Positions 1 through 7,902 of a stretch of DNA of 63,933 bases are shown in pieces. Under the pieces are notes generated by a model. That model was given only the letters and a program-made list of their open reading frames with translations. It was not told the DNA's origin and searched no databases. A program made the position numbers and the translations under genes. Source of the DNA: Gemmatimonadota bacterium (GTDB lineage: Bacteria > Latescibacterota > UBA2968 > GCA-2709665); contig JAPPFJ010000015.1 of NCBI GenBank assembly GCA_028877215.1, forward strand, positions 28,745 to 92,677. The letters are read 5' to 3'. How positions within the stretch are numbered: the stretch's first letter is position 1; each line of letters begins with the position of its first letter.

Positions 1-154
1 TTTTTCGGCTTTACCCCCGCTCGGGCCTTACCATATTTTTTTCTACCCCCCCCCCCTGGGTCGGGCTCGGGGGGTTTTTTTTTTTGGGGCGGCGCCCCCG
101 CCGGCCCACTACGACGCATATTGACAGCAGACCCAACAAAACGGGTTTCATAGA
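1..154. other. Homopolymer-rich contig edge, no gene
   Basis: This stretch holds long runs of T, C and G, including about twelve C near base 47 and about eleven T near base 75. It shows no credible reading frame with a ribosome site. The composition is unlike the rest of the window and looks like consensus error at an assembly edge. Frames that cross it should not be trusted. Confidence 0.6.
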
Positions 155-361
155 GTGAGGTCTCCCTTTGGTATTCCGATACGGAACCCGCGAACACGGG
201 CACGCCTGCCGAGTGCTCGGGCGTCGGATTTCAATATAAACCCGGCGCGAAAAGCGGGCAAGGGATCTTTTGAAAGGCAATGGGATATGCCGCCCGCAAT
301 CCCCTTTTTCGTCGGCGCCGAACGGCACGTAAAACAGTCATTCCGTGATCTTGTTTTTCTG

Positions 362-390
362 TTGACATCGGGAAAATTCTGGGTTATTGT
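362..390 (+). promoter_or_regulatory. Sigma-70-type promoter for the HU-like gene
   Basis: A perfect TTGACA (362-367) is followed by a 17-base spacer and TATTGT (385-390). This would start transcription about 40 bases before the HU-like ATG at 437. The -35 box and spacer are consensus and the -10 matches four of six positions. Confidence 0.55.
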
Positions 391-436
391 TCCCGGGTCG
401 AAATTTCCGGGAAATTGCCTCAATCAAGGAAAACGC

Positions 437-748
437 ATGGCAACGATCACCAAGGCTTCTCTGGCGAGGTACCTTTCAGACAACATCGGCCACCCCAAAA
501 CCAAAGCCTTGGAAGCCGTCGACGTCCTTTTCGAAGCCATGACGTCTTCCATCTGCAACGGCAAGAGGATCGAGATACGCGGCTTTGGCTCCTGGGAAGT
601 CAAAGAGACAAAGGAAAAGACCCAGGCCCGCAATCCCAGCACAGGCGAAACGGTTTACGTGCCCGCCCGCCGAAAAGTTATGTTCAAACCCGGAAAAATC
701 CTCAAAAAGGTGCTGTCCCAGTCCCTGGAAACCGGATCGTCCCAATAG
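437..748 (+). CDS. HU/IHF-family DNA-bending protein
   Basis: This 103-residue protein has the length of a single HU or IHF subunit. The central beta-arm carries the family signature: GFGSWEV at about residues 46-52, then RNPSTGE followed by VPARR, and a C-terminal FKPGKILKK. The RNP-TGE segment is the DNA-intercalating arm in this family. The dimer would bend DNA in the nucleoid. I start it at the ATG at 437 because AAGGA lies just upstream (426-430) and the protein then begins exactly where HU proteins do; the frame stays open further upstream but has no family similarity there. HU and IHF subunits cannot be told apart from this sequence. Confidence 0.93.
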   Translation: MATITKASLARYLSDNIGHPKTKALEAVDVLFEAMTSSICNGKRIEIRGFGSWEVKETKEKTQARNPSTGETVYVPARRKVMFKPGKILKKVLSQSLETGSSQ

Positions 749-777
749 ACCACCATCCCTGAACGCCGAATCACCGC

Positions 778-1611
778 ATGCGATGGCGTTACAAGCTGCA
801 GCAGTTTCAGGCCGACGGACCGGATAGGCTCCTTGTTGTCAGCGACTGGGACAGAACGCTGACCCGGTCCGCTGCGGAAGATGGAAGCGATCAATCCACC
901 TGTTCGGTTATCGCCAACAGTGGACATCTCGGTCCGGCGTTTTCCCGGCGTTACCGGGAACTGTTTGATCGCTACCGAAGGATCGAACGCGATACCCAAT
1001 TGTCGGAAAGCCTCAAGTCGCGTCACCTGCGCCGCTGGTGGTCCCTTCAGTTCGATCTGTTGCTGGATTACAAGCTCAGTACGCGGACGATCCGCCATAT
1101 CGTTCGCGAAAATCGGCCGCACCTGCGAGACGGTACGCGCCGTTTTTTTTATATCCTCCGCAAGCGCCGCATTCCCCTGATCATCCTGTCCGCCGGCATC
1201 CGGGAAATCATCGAAGCCCGACTCGCCGAAGAAGGCGTATCCACGGACAATCTGGACATTATCGCCAACACGCTGGTTTTCGACCCCGGCGGCATTGCGG
1301 TGTCGTACAAGACCCCGCTGATCCACAGCCTGAATAAACACGTCCGGCCTGCGACGACCGCCCCCGGGTTGGCGGGCCGCCGCAACCTGCTGCTCCTGGG
1401 AGATACGCTTGAAGATGCAAGGATGGCGGAACGCATCAACCACACCCGCCTTCTCAGCTTCGCCTTCCCGGCCGACACCGACCACCTTCAGGAATATCGA
1501 TCCGCGTACGACGTCGTGCTCGAGCCGGAGACCTCTCTGGCGCCGTTAAACGCCGTCCTGACGGACATATGCGGGGCTTCCCGTTACATTGATCCACAGC
1601 GGATGGAATGA
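778..1611 (+). CDS. HAD-superfamily phosphatase, pyrimidine 5'-nucleotidase (P5N-1/UMPH-1)-like
   Basis: The protein has 277 residues. Motif I is SDWDRTLT, with the nucleophile and acid/base aspartates at residues 23 and 25. Motif II is ILSAG near residue 138, and motif III is GDTLEDA near residue 208. The DxDxTLT form of motif I and the order of the helical cap segment between motifs I and II resemble the UMPH-1 family, which dephosphorylates pyrimidine monophosphates. The substrate is inferred, since HAD phosphatases change specificity easily. No signal peptide is visible, so it is probably cytosolic. It lies 29 bases after the HU-like gene and may share its transcript. Confidence 0.7.
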   Translation: MRWRYKLQQFQADGPDRLLVVSDWDRTLTRSAAEDGSDQSTCSVIANSGHLGPAFSRRYRELFDRYRRIERDTQLSESLKSRHLRRWWSLQFDLLLDYKLSTRTIRHIVRENRPHLRDGTRRFFYILRKRRIPLIILSAGIREIIEARLAEEGVSTDNLDIIANTLVFDPGGIAVSYKTPLIHSLNKHVRPATTAPGLAGRRNLLLLGDTLEDARMAERINHTRLLSFAFPADTDHLQEYRSAYDVVLEPETSLAPLNAVLTDICGASRYIDPQRME

Positions 1612-1766
1612 CGATCATCGGCCGGCCCTTCGCAGCGGGGCTGATGCCCGTGCATCCACAGGTGTGTAGACATGCGGACCGTACAGTATCCATCCTGTTG
1701 ATGCGTCGACAGAACCCGGACTGGTCATGGCGCGTGGCCGGTCTGAGTAAAGAAAGGAGGCGGATC

Positions 1767-1805
1767 ATGAAGGAGATTACAACGTGGAGGGCGACTGCCC
1801 GATAG
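1767..1805 (+). CDS. Micro-ORF of 12 codons with strong ribosome site
   Basis: An ATG at 1767 encodes MKEITTWRATAR and stops at 1805. It is preceded by AAAGGAGG (1753-1760), the strongest ribosome-binding sequence in the neighbourhood, at ideal spacing, and followed 32 bases later by a GC-rich hairpin. A strong site, a short frame and a terminator-like hairpin could mean a small protein, a leader peptide or the start of a degraded gene. The peptide matches nothing I recognise. Confidence 0.35.
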   Translation: MKEITTWRATAR

Positions 1806-1837
1806 ATATGCGGTCGATATCCCTTCAGAAAGTCGAA

Positions 1838-1865
1838 CCGGGCGCTCCCCAAAAGGGGCGCCCGG
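1838..1865. terminator. GC-rich hairpin between convergent genes
   Basis: CCGGGCGC-T-CCCC (1838-1850), an AAAA loop, and GGGGCGCCCGG (1855-1865) form an 11-bp stem with one bulge. It lies between the HAD-like gene with its micro-ORF on the plus strand and the sigma-clamp gene ending at 1916 on the minus strand, so it could end transcription from both sides. Neither side has a long U tract. Confidence 0.5.
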
Positions 1866-1915
1866 CTCTTGCATTGCCAATCGCTTTGCGTTTTGTACAC
1901 GTTCCCCACTGCCGT

Positions 1916-3283
1916 CTATTCGATTCTCATCGGCATCACCAGCGCCTTCCGGTCCGGATGGTCGCAGGACGTGAAGAGCAGACCCTTCATGGGGTCTGAA
2001 AAGTGTATCTCCAGCATTCCCCCGGTTTCAATTCCGGAGACAGCGTCACTCAGGTAGGCGTGATTTACACTGGACCTGAACGGTTCAGGACTGTCTTCCA
2101 GGTTGATCTGGCCATCCATTGAGGTCGTGAACCGCCAGTACGGAACGCCGGCCCATGGGGCATCGTCATTCGATACAGGTTTACCGGCATTCTCTCTGGC
2201 GGCACGATAGCCCAGATCTCTCGACGTGATCAGCGAGAGCGTCTGATGCTCCCGAGAAATCTGAACCTCTACTTGTGGCGAATACGTCCAGACTTCTGCA
2301 GCCGGATGCCTGGGTTCAAGATGCTCCGCGATAAGGCTCACTGCCTGCAGCAATTCACCAGAGGATATCCGAACGAAACTACCGCCCTTTTCCGGTATCA
2401 CTACCTCATAGTTTACATAGGGTTCGTCGAGAATCGGTACTACGAGTTCGTCTTCTCCCGCGGCGTTCAGAAATGCCTGTTCCTCCCGGATCGATAGCGT
2501 AGCCCGCTTTGGAACTGGCGCCGACATCTCGAACCCGGGCCCCAGGATAACCCGCTTCTCCAGGTCCTCCGTGCCCTCCAGCGTGCGCAGCAGCAATCTT
2601 GCGCCATTGCATGCGACAACGCGTCCGCCTGGTTCCAGGCACACCCCGCAAAGTATACGGCGTGATTCGTCCGTGCTCACAAACCGGGTCGCCCAATGGA
2701 GGGCCCGAAGGTCCTGCGTCGTAAGATCGTACGTGTTTCCAACGGTTGTCATCTCCCTCATCTCCTTTCTGATCCGCTGCCTCGCCTTCTGCAGGCGGCT
2801 GCGGACGGTGTTGACTTCCAGCCCCAACTGATGTGCGGTTTCCGTGTAGGAACGCCCCTTGAAATAGTGATGTTCAATAACCTCCCTGTGCGCGCCTGAA
2901 AGCCGGCGAATCGCCTCCCTGACCATCATGCGGGCCTCCCGTTCCGACTCCGACTCATCTACGGGGTGCCCGGCCCACTCCTTCGACAATCGCTCCTCGA
3001 ATCGAATTTGCACCATCCGCCGCCGGTGCCACTTTCGGGCCGTATTCTCGGAAATCCTCGAAAGCCACGAGGAAAATCTGCTGCCATCGTGGAGTTGACC
3101 CAGGCGTCTAAACGCCAGCAGAAACACCTCCTGGGCCAGGTCTTCGGCGTCGTCCTGACGTCTGACCACGCGGCGGACCCTCGCCAGAACCCGTTCGCCG
3201 TAGCGCTCCACCAGACGGCCGAACGCCCATGTTTCTCCCGAGACCGCAAGACGGACCAGGTCTCGATCTCCGAGCGTATCCAA
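1916..3283 (-). CDS. ECF-type sigma factor fused to a DnaN-like (beta sliding clamp) C-terminal region
   Basis: The protein has 455 residues. Residues ~20-90 are a sigma-70 region 2, with the DDAEDLAQEVFLLAFRRL-type core and a WLSRISENTARKWHRRR segment. Residues ~122-180 are region 4, with a helix-turn-helix (SYTETAHQLGLEVNTVRSRL). From ~182 to the end the sequence resembles DnaN domains II and III. VACNGARLLL matches the clamp ATDGHRLA strand, PYVNYEVVIPE matches the domain II end (FPDYRRVLP-like), and NHAYLSDAV plus the final ALVMPMRIE match domain III, whose canonical end is YVVMPMRL. Domain I is absent. The TTG start is supported by GGAGG (3290-3294) six bases upstream. Family and fusion are read from motifs; function is unknown. 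Confidence 0.75.
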   Translation of the reverse strand: MDTLGDRDLVRLAVSGETWAFGRLVERYGERVLARVRRVVRRQDDAEDLAQEVFLLAFRRLGQLHDGSRFSSWLSRISENTARKWHRRRMVQIRFEERLSKEWAGHPVDESESEREARMMVREAIRRLSGAHREVIEHHYFKGRSYTETAHQLGLEVNTVRSRLQKARQRIRKEMREMTTVGNTYDLTTQDLRALHWATRFVSTDESRRILCGVCLEPGGRVVACNGARLLLRTLEGTEDLEKRVILGPGFEMSAPVPKRATLSIREEQAFLNAAGEDELVVPILDEPYVNYEVVIPEKGGSFVRISSGELLQAVSLIAEHLEPRHPAAEVWTYSPQVEVQISREHQTLSLITSRDLGYRAARENAGKPVSNDDAPWAGVPYWRFTTSMDGQINLEDSPEPFRSSVNHAYLSDAVSGIETGGMLEIHFSDPMKGLLFTSCDHPDRKALVMPMRIE

Positions 3284-3398
3284 GATTCGCCTCCAGGAAA
3301 GGTCAAATCACCGCGCGTGTGACATGTATACAGATGCGCATCACGCCGGAAAGTATCCTTCACATACGAAAAAAACCGGTGTCAGGTCGCCCGCCGAC

Positions 3399-3426
3399 AA
3401 AAAAAAGCCACCCCCGCAGGGGCGGC
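3399..3426 (-). terminator. Rho-independent terminator of the transglutaminase-like operon
   Basis: Read on the minus strand, GCCGCCCC, a TGC loop and GGGGTGGC (3426-3407) form a stem with one mismatch, followed directly by eight T (3406-3399). It lies about 40 bases past the stop of the transglutaminase-like gene at 3465 and separates that operon from the sigma-clamp gene. Confidence 0.75.
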
Positions 3427-3464
3427 AGACGACGACGTTTTTAGAAAAAACGAAAGGGATACCG

Positions 3465-5597
3465 TTACAATGCAACGGCCAGACTGCTGACGGGGCCCTT
3501 CACGCCGGCGCTATTGACGGAACGCACCCGCATCGTGTTCACCCCGTCGTGCAGTTGCCAGTCGAACGCCTCACGGCAAGATTTCCACTCGTCTCGGTCC
3601 AGGCTGGACAGATAGCCCGAGAAACCCGGTGTCTGCGTTTCCAGGTTGACCCTCAGTGCGGTCCCATCCTCACTCCCCAAAACGGTGTACCGGGTCCGGT
3701 TCATCGACGGATAGAAATCGGATCGCCGGTTCGTGTGACGCGTGAAGTGAGGCAGCGGTGGTACCTTTTCGTCGGCCCAGTTGAGATACCCGTCCCAGGC
3801 CCACACCTCGGTACCCTGACTCACCGGCAGCGGACGCGGCTGGCTGAACACGTTGCTGCGGGGGATCATTCGGAAATGACAGAACGACCTGAACAGAAAG
3901 TGCGCCCCCTCCCTTGTCGAGAACTCGTGGCTCCCTTCCCGAATCGCAATCGGCAGGTCACGGACGAGGGCATCGAGATCCTGCCGGAACAGATACGGAC
4001 GTTCCCAGCGTTCGACGTCCTCGAGCCTGTTCGCCAGGACCTCGTGCACCTCCAGCGTATCCAGCGGGACTCGCGTCTTCGGATCGTACCAGTAGAAATC
4101 CCGCGTCGCGTCCAGGTGGACCCACTTGCAATAGTCGTTCGACCAGACCTCCGCGATCTCGTGTCCGGTCATGCCTTCGCTGTGGAAGTTCACGTGCCGC
4201 GCGGGATATCCGAAACTCAGGCAGGCGGCTACCAGTGCGACATTGGGATAGAGACACATCTTGTCGCGCCGCCGTTCCGGGTACCGGTTCATTACAATCG
4301 CACCCGATGAATCCCGATCGAGCGTCAGCCATTTCAGGACGTCCCACGGATAGTGCCGGCACGCACCCAGCGGAACCGAATACGCCCACGCCATCAGGCG
4401 CTCGATCGCTTCGAATTCGGTCTGCGCCCCGGAGACAACGGCATCCAGTTCGAACCGGTCGCGCAGTTCCCTTAAGGTGTCGTGCCAATAGTCCTCGTCC
4501 GCGATCCAGTACGAAGAACGCCGGATGGACGCGTTCTCCGCGCCGACGACCCGGGGCGGCGCGACTCCCTCCGGACGTGCGTCGGCCACGACCAGCATCG
4601 CCTTCAACACGGGCGTACACGCCGGGTCCGACGTCTGTAACCGCATCCGCCACTGGAGATAACGTCCCGCGACGCGCGTTACCGCCAACCCGCGTTCGCA
4701 CGTTTGCCAGCCGCTCCATCCCTCAACATTTACGACCGGATCCTGTCCGGTCCTCACGTCACATTGGACGACGGCGCCGGCGGGCAATTCGACGTCCCAA
4801 TCCAGACGCAGTTCACGAATGGCGTACCGCCGTTTAACCTCGCCTTCACCCGCGGCATCGATGACCGGCGATACGGCAAGCCCGGTTTCGCGGTACCCGC
4901 CCAGGACCAGCCGGATTACATATTCGCCGCGCTCGGGCGCCCATTCGCCATTTCGGCGCACAAGACTCGAAGCCGGCAGCACGACCGGATCCGGCGTCCC
5001 CTTCTTGAAATCCCGGTAGTCCGCCACCATCAGACTCCACCCGACCCCACCGTCGGCGACGTCGAAAACCAGCCGATTTTCGCCCTGGCGAAGGCAGCCG
5101 TCGGGCAAATCCACGTAATACCATCGGCTCCAGCTCCAGGCGCCTTCATCGCGCGCCAGCTCCCAATACTGCCTCGCGTCCGGGGTGGCCAGCGGGGACG
5201 GCGGGCGCAGCACCTCCCGTCCGTTGACGTTGATTCGCAGCGTGGCCGAATGACCTCTCCGCTCCCGTGCGATAAAGGCCACCTGTGCCGGTCCAGCGGG
5301 GTTTCTCCGCACCACCAGTGTTTTTTTCAACGTCAACCTGCCGGACAGCTCCAAGAACGGGTCCACGTCCAGGTCGTCCGACCGTCCGGCGCCGGGGCTG
5401 TCGTTCTCGACCACCGAACCCCTGAAGAGGCGGATACCGGCATCGTCTTCGCCCATCCAGAGATCGGCGACGTCGGCCGTACGGTAGATCTCCTGTGCGA
5501 GGTAAACACTCTTTATTTGTCTGAAGTCCGCTTCAGCCATTCTCCGATCCCGTACGGTTTCTCGTGCGCGCCGCCCCTTCAGTGCCGCGGATGACAA
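3465..5597 (-). CDS. Transglutaminase-like (papain-fold) domain protein
   Basis: The protein has 710 residues. A catalytic triad typical of the bacterial transglutaminase-like superfamily is visible: Cys in DKMCLYPNVALVAAC near residue 447, His in GHEIAEVW near 479 and Asp in HLDATRD near 495. The first ~400 residues look like beta-sandwich modules, and the tail (~600-710) looks like a fibronectin-type beta domain ending in VNSAGVKGPVSSLAV. No signal peptide or membrane segment is evident. It starts five bases after the aminotransferase stop, so translation is probably coupled; an in-frame ATG at 5540 is an alternative start. Members of this fold include amidases, proteases and amide-forming enzymes, and the reaction here is unknown. 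Confidence 0.75.
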   Translation of the reverse strand: MSSAALKGRRARETVRDRRMAEADFRQIKSVYLAQEIYRTADVADLWMGEDDAGIRLFRGSVVENDSPGAGRSDDLDVDPFLELSGRLTLKKTLVVRRNPAGPAQVAFIARERRGHSATLRINVNGREVLRPPSPLATPDARQYWELARDEGAWSWSRWYYVDLPDGCLRQGENRLVFDVADGGVGWSLMVADYRDFKKGTPDPVVLPASSLVRRNGEWAPERGEYVIRLVLGGYRETGLAVSPVIDAAGEGEVKRRYAIRELRLDWDVELPAGAVVQCDVRTGQDPVVNVEGWSGWQTCERGLAVTRVAGRYLQWRMRLQTSDPACTPVLKAMLVVADARPEGVAPPRVVGAENASIRRSSYWIADEDYWHDTLRELRDRFELDAVVSGAQTEFEAIERLMAWAYSVPLGACRHYPWDVLKWLTLDRDSSGAIVMNRYPERRRDKMCLYPNVALVAACLSFGYPARHVNFHSEGMTGHEIAEVWSNDYCKWVHLDATRDFYWYDPKTRVPLDTLEVHEVLANRLEDVERWERPYLFRQDLDALVRDLPIAIREGSHEFSTREGAHFLFRSFCHFRMIPRSNVFSQPRPLPVSQGTEVWAWDGYLNWADEKVPPLPHFTRHTNRRSDFYPSMNRTRYTVLGSEDGTALRVNLETQTPGFSGYLSSLDRDEWKSCREAFDWQLHDGVNTMRVRSVNSAGVKGPVSSLAVAL

Positions 5598-5601
5598 CCG
5601 C

Positions 5602-6840
5602 CTATTTCAGATATGCCGTCTCCACCTTTTCGAGAGCGGCAATGATGTCGGAAACCTCCTGGTCTCCGTAGTTCTCATGGATTGGCATTGTAAAATGGCT
5701 CTCGGCGGCCTCGACCGCGTTGGGACAGGGGAAGGTGGCGTTGCGGTCGCCCCCGTAGTCGGGGAGTCCCCAGGGATAGTCGCTGTTGCCGAAGACCTTG
5801 CGTTCCCTGAACCACGCCGACTCGGACGGGATGTGCCGGTAGGACACAGACGCCGAGATGCCCTCGGCCGCCAGCGCCCTGACAAAGCCCGCCTTGTCCA
5901 CGCTCAGTTTCGCTGTCTCCACGTGGAAGCGGAGGAACCAGTATACGCACTCGGTACCGGGCACCTGCCTGCCCATGGATACAGCCTTCAAATGGTCGAT
6001 GCCGTCCCGTATCGCATCTCCCGCCCTCCGACGGCTATCCGCGATTTCGCCCAGGCGGCGCAACTGCACCCGGCCGATCGCGGCGGCCAGATCGCTCCCG
6101 TTCATATTCAGGCTCGCCCTCACGTTGGAGAGACCGCTCCCTTCGAGATTGAATGGCTTGCCCCGATCGGAGAATCGCTTCACCCGCCAGTAGAGGTCGT
6201 GATCCTTCACGAAGACCACGCCGCCCTGGGAGCCCGTGGCGTGATGCTTGCCGCTCATCGTCGAAAACGTCCCCATCGTCCCCATACTGCCCACCAGCCG
6301 TCCCCGGTACTTGGCGCCATGCGCCTGCGCGCAGTCTTCGATCACGGGCAATCCGCGCGACTCGGCCAGTTCCAGAATCGGATCCATGTCCGCCGGCTCC
6401 CCTGCGATGTGCGCGACGATAATCGCACGTGAATGCTCGGTCAGCACGGCCTCGATCTGTTCCGCCCCTGCGTTGAACGTGCCGGGGTCCGCGTCCGCCA
6501 CAACCGGCACCAGGTTCAGGAGCGCCACGGGCATGGCCCCGCCCGGATCGGTGACAGGAGGCACCACCACCTCGCCGGGGACCTCCAGTTCCAGCGCGCC
6601 AAGCCCTGAGTAAAGAGAAGTAGTGCCCGAATTCACAAGGTCGGCGTATCCGCCGCCCATGAAATCCGCGAAATCCCGTTCGTACGCGCGTTCCTCCGGC
6701 CCGTCGTACCCGAACGCGTTCCCCGAACGGATACTCTCGTCGAAGAGCGCCATCACGGCCTGCTTCTCCTCCTCACCGAAAAGACGCCGCGCGGGCATGG
6801 GCGTTTTACGGACCTTCTCACCGCCATCGATCGCCAGCAT
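5602..6840 (-). CDS. DegT/DnrJ/EryC1/StrS-family PLP aminotransferase
   Basis: This 412-residue protein is a type I fold PLP enzyme of the sugar-aminotransferase family. Recognisable pieces are SGTTSLYSGLGALEL (cofactor phosphate site), VIEDCAQAHGAKYRG (the Asp that contacts the pyridine nitrogen) and FSTMSGKHHATG, with the Schiff-base lysine near residue 198. In this family the enzyme usually transfers an amino group to a keto-sugar. The start at 6840 follows a strong AAGGAGG. No sugar-nucleotide genes are nearby; the neighbours are a transglutaminase-like protein and an unknown, so a non-sugar or uncommon substrate is possible. Confidence 0.88.
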   Translation of the reverse strand: MLAIDGGEKVRKTPMPARRLFGEEEKQAVMALFDESIRSGNAFGYDGPEERAYERDFADFMGGGYADLVNSGTTSLYSGLGALELEVPGEVVVPPVTDPGGAMPVALLNLVPVVADADPGTFNAGAEQIEAVLTEHSRAIIVAHIAGEPADMDPILELAESRGLPVIEDCAQAHGAKYRGRLVGSMGTMGTFSTMSGKHHATGSQGGVVFVKDHDLYWRVKRFSDRGKPFNLEGSGLSNVRASLNMNGSDLAAAIGRVQLRRLGEIADSRRRAGDAIRDGIDHLKAVSMGRQVPGTECVYWFLRFHVETAKLSVDKAGFVRALAAEGISASVSYRHIPSESAWFRERKVFGNSDYPWGLPDYGGDRNATFPCPNAVEAAESHFTMPIHENYGDQEVSDIIAALEKVETAYLK

Positions 6841-6861
6841 ACTCCTGCCTCCTTGATTTTG

Positions 6862-7728
6862 TCAGGATTTGGACCCGGGCCCGGCAAAGGCCGTCCACAA
6901 TTCAGCGATCCCCCTGCCAAGGACCCGTGCATCCGGAAAACACCGATAAACCATTCTCGTGTTCGCCACCATCTCGGCGCCCGCCGCCAGGTCCGCGCCA
7001 TAACACCAGTCGTGCGCGGTGTCCCATCCGTGGTACTGACCGGTCAGGTAGGTCGTGTGGGTGGGGTCGCAGAGGAAAACCAGCGTGAACCCGTTGGTCG
7101 AGTTCCTCGCGGCGAGGATGGGCAGGCTGAAGTCGCTTTCTTCCAGGTCCCGGTGCAACCCCCTCTCCAGCTCACCGTAACGTCCATCCTGAATCATCTC
7201 GCGCGACAGGTCGTTTCTGGCGACGCCGAACGTGCGGTTGATCACCGCCCGGTTGTTGAGCCGCGTCCAGGTCCGGCCCATCTCGGCATTCGCAATCGGC
7301 ACCCAGGTCTCGTCGAAGACCTCGGCGATGTACGAGGCGAAAAAAATCTCGAAGCGCTGGATGTCCACCGACGGCCGTATCGTCATCTTCAGGTCCACCG
7401 CGTCGCCGTGCGGCCGATAAACGAGGTCCATCTCCAGCCCGAAATCCGGTTCCGCGGGGAAGTGGACAGCCACGCCGTTCTGATTCAACTCGTGCGCCAC
7501 CTTCCTTTCCAGGGTGAGCCGCCGCGGGTACATCACCATCCCCGATCCCGGCCTGAGATAATATTCGGCATTCAAAAGCGCCTTGCTGTGCCGAACCACG
7601 CCGGCCCTGTATCCCCGGTGCATCAACCCGCAGATGCCGTGGTAGTTCGTAAAGGGTTGAATGCCGCCCATGATTTCGCCGGTATCGAACTCGTAACACT
7701 GAGACAGGCCGCTCCATGCAATCTGCAC
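6862..7728 (-). CDS. Uncharacterised protein, first gene of the transglutaminase-like operon
   Basis: This 288-residue protein has no family I can name. It lacks a signal peptide and membrane helices and is rich in beta-type segments with many aromatic residues (for example GGIQPFTNYHGICGLMHRGY and HTTYLTGQYHGWDTAHDW). I start it at the GTG at 7728 because AGGAGG (7735-7740) lies six bases upstream; longer versions begin before that site and add arginine-rich, unlikely sequence. It lies 21 bases ahead of the DegT gene and in the same direction, so it is probably co-transcribed with the aminotransferase and the transglutaminase-like gene and may act in the same pathway. Confidence 0.7.
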   Translation of the reverse strand: MQIAWSGLSQCYEFDTGEIMGGIQPFTNYHGICGLMHRGYRAGVVRHSKALLNAEYYLRPGSGMVMYPRRLTLERKVAHELNQNGVAVHFPAEPDFGLEMDLVYRPHGDAVDLKMTIRPSVDIQRFEIFFASYIAEVFDETWVPIANAEMGRTWTRLNNRAVINRTFGVARNDLSREMIQDGRYGELERGLHRDLEESDFSLPILAARNSTNGFTLVFLCDPTHTTYLTGQYHGWDTAHDWCYGADLAAGAEMVANTRMVYRCFPDARVLGRGIAELWTAFAGPGSKS

Positions 7729-7808
7729 GATCACCCTCCTGAATTCACGCCGCGGTCCGACCGCAAGATAATATCCCTGAGGGTCAATGCAACCGGATTC
7801 TGGATACG

Positions 7809-7837
7809 AAAAAAGCGCGGGAATGGAACTCCCGCGC
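7809..7837 (-). terminator. Rho-independent terminator of the Gld-type operon
   Basis: On the minus strand GCGCGGGA (7837-7830), a seven-base loop and TCCCGCGC (7822-7815) are followed by six T (7814-7809). The hairpin lies 65 bases after the DUF4340 stop and ends the four-gene ABC operon. Confidence 0.85.
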
Positions 7838-7902
7838 CAGTTCGATATCGTGTCTTTTCGATTGCGGCGTCGACGATGCAGGCACAATCTGGTACTACCC
7901 TC

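Noticed and set aside
155..436. Upstream extension of the HU-like gene
   Set aside because: The HU fold starts at the ATG at 437, with its own ribosome site and promoter; the upstream residues have no similarity.
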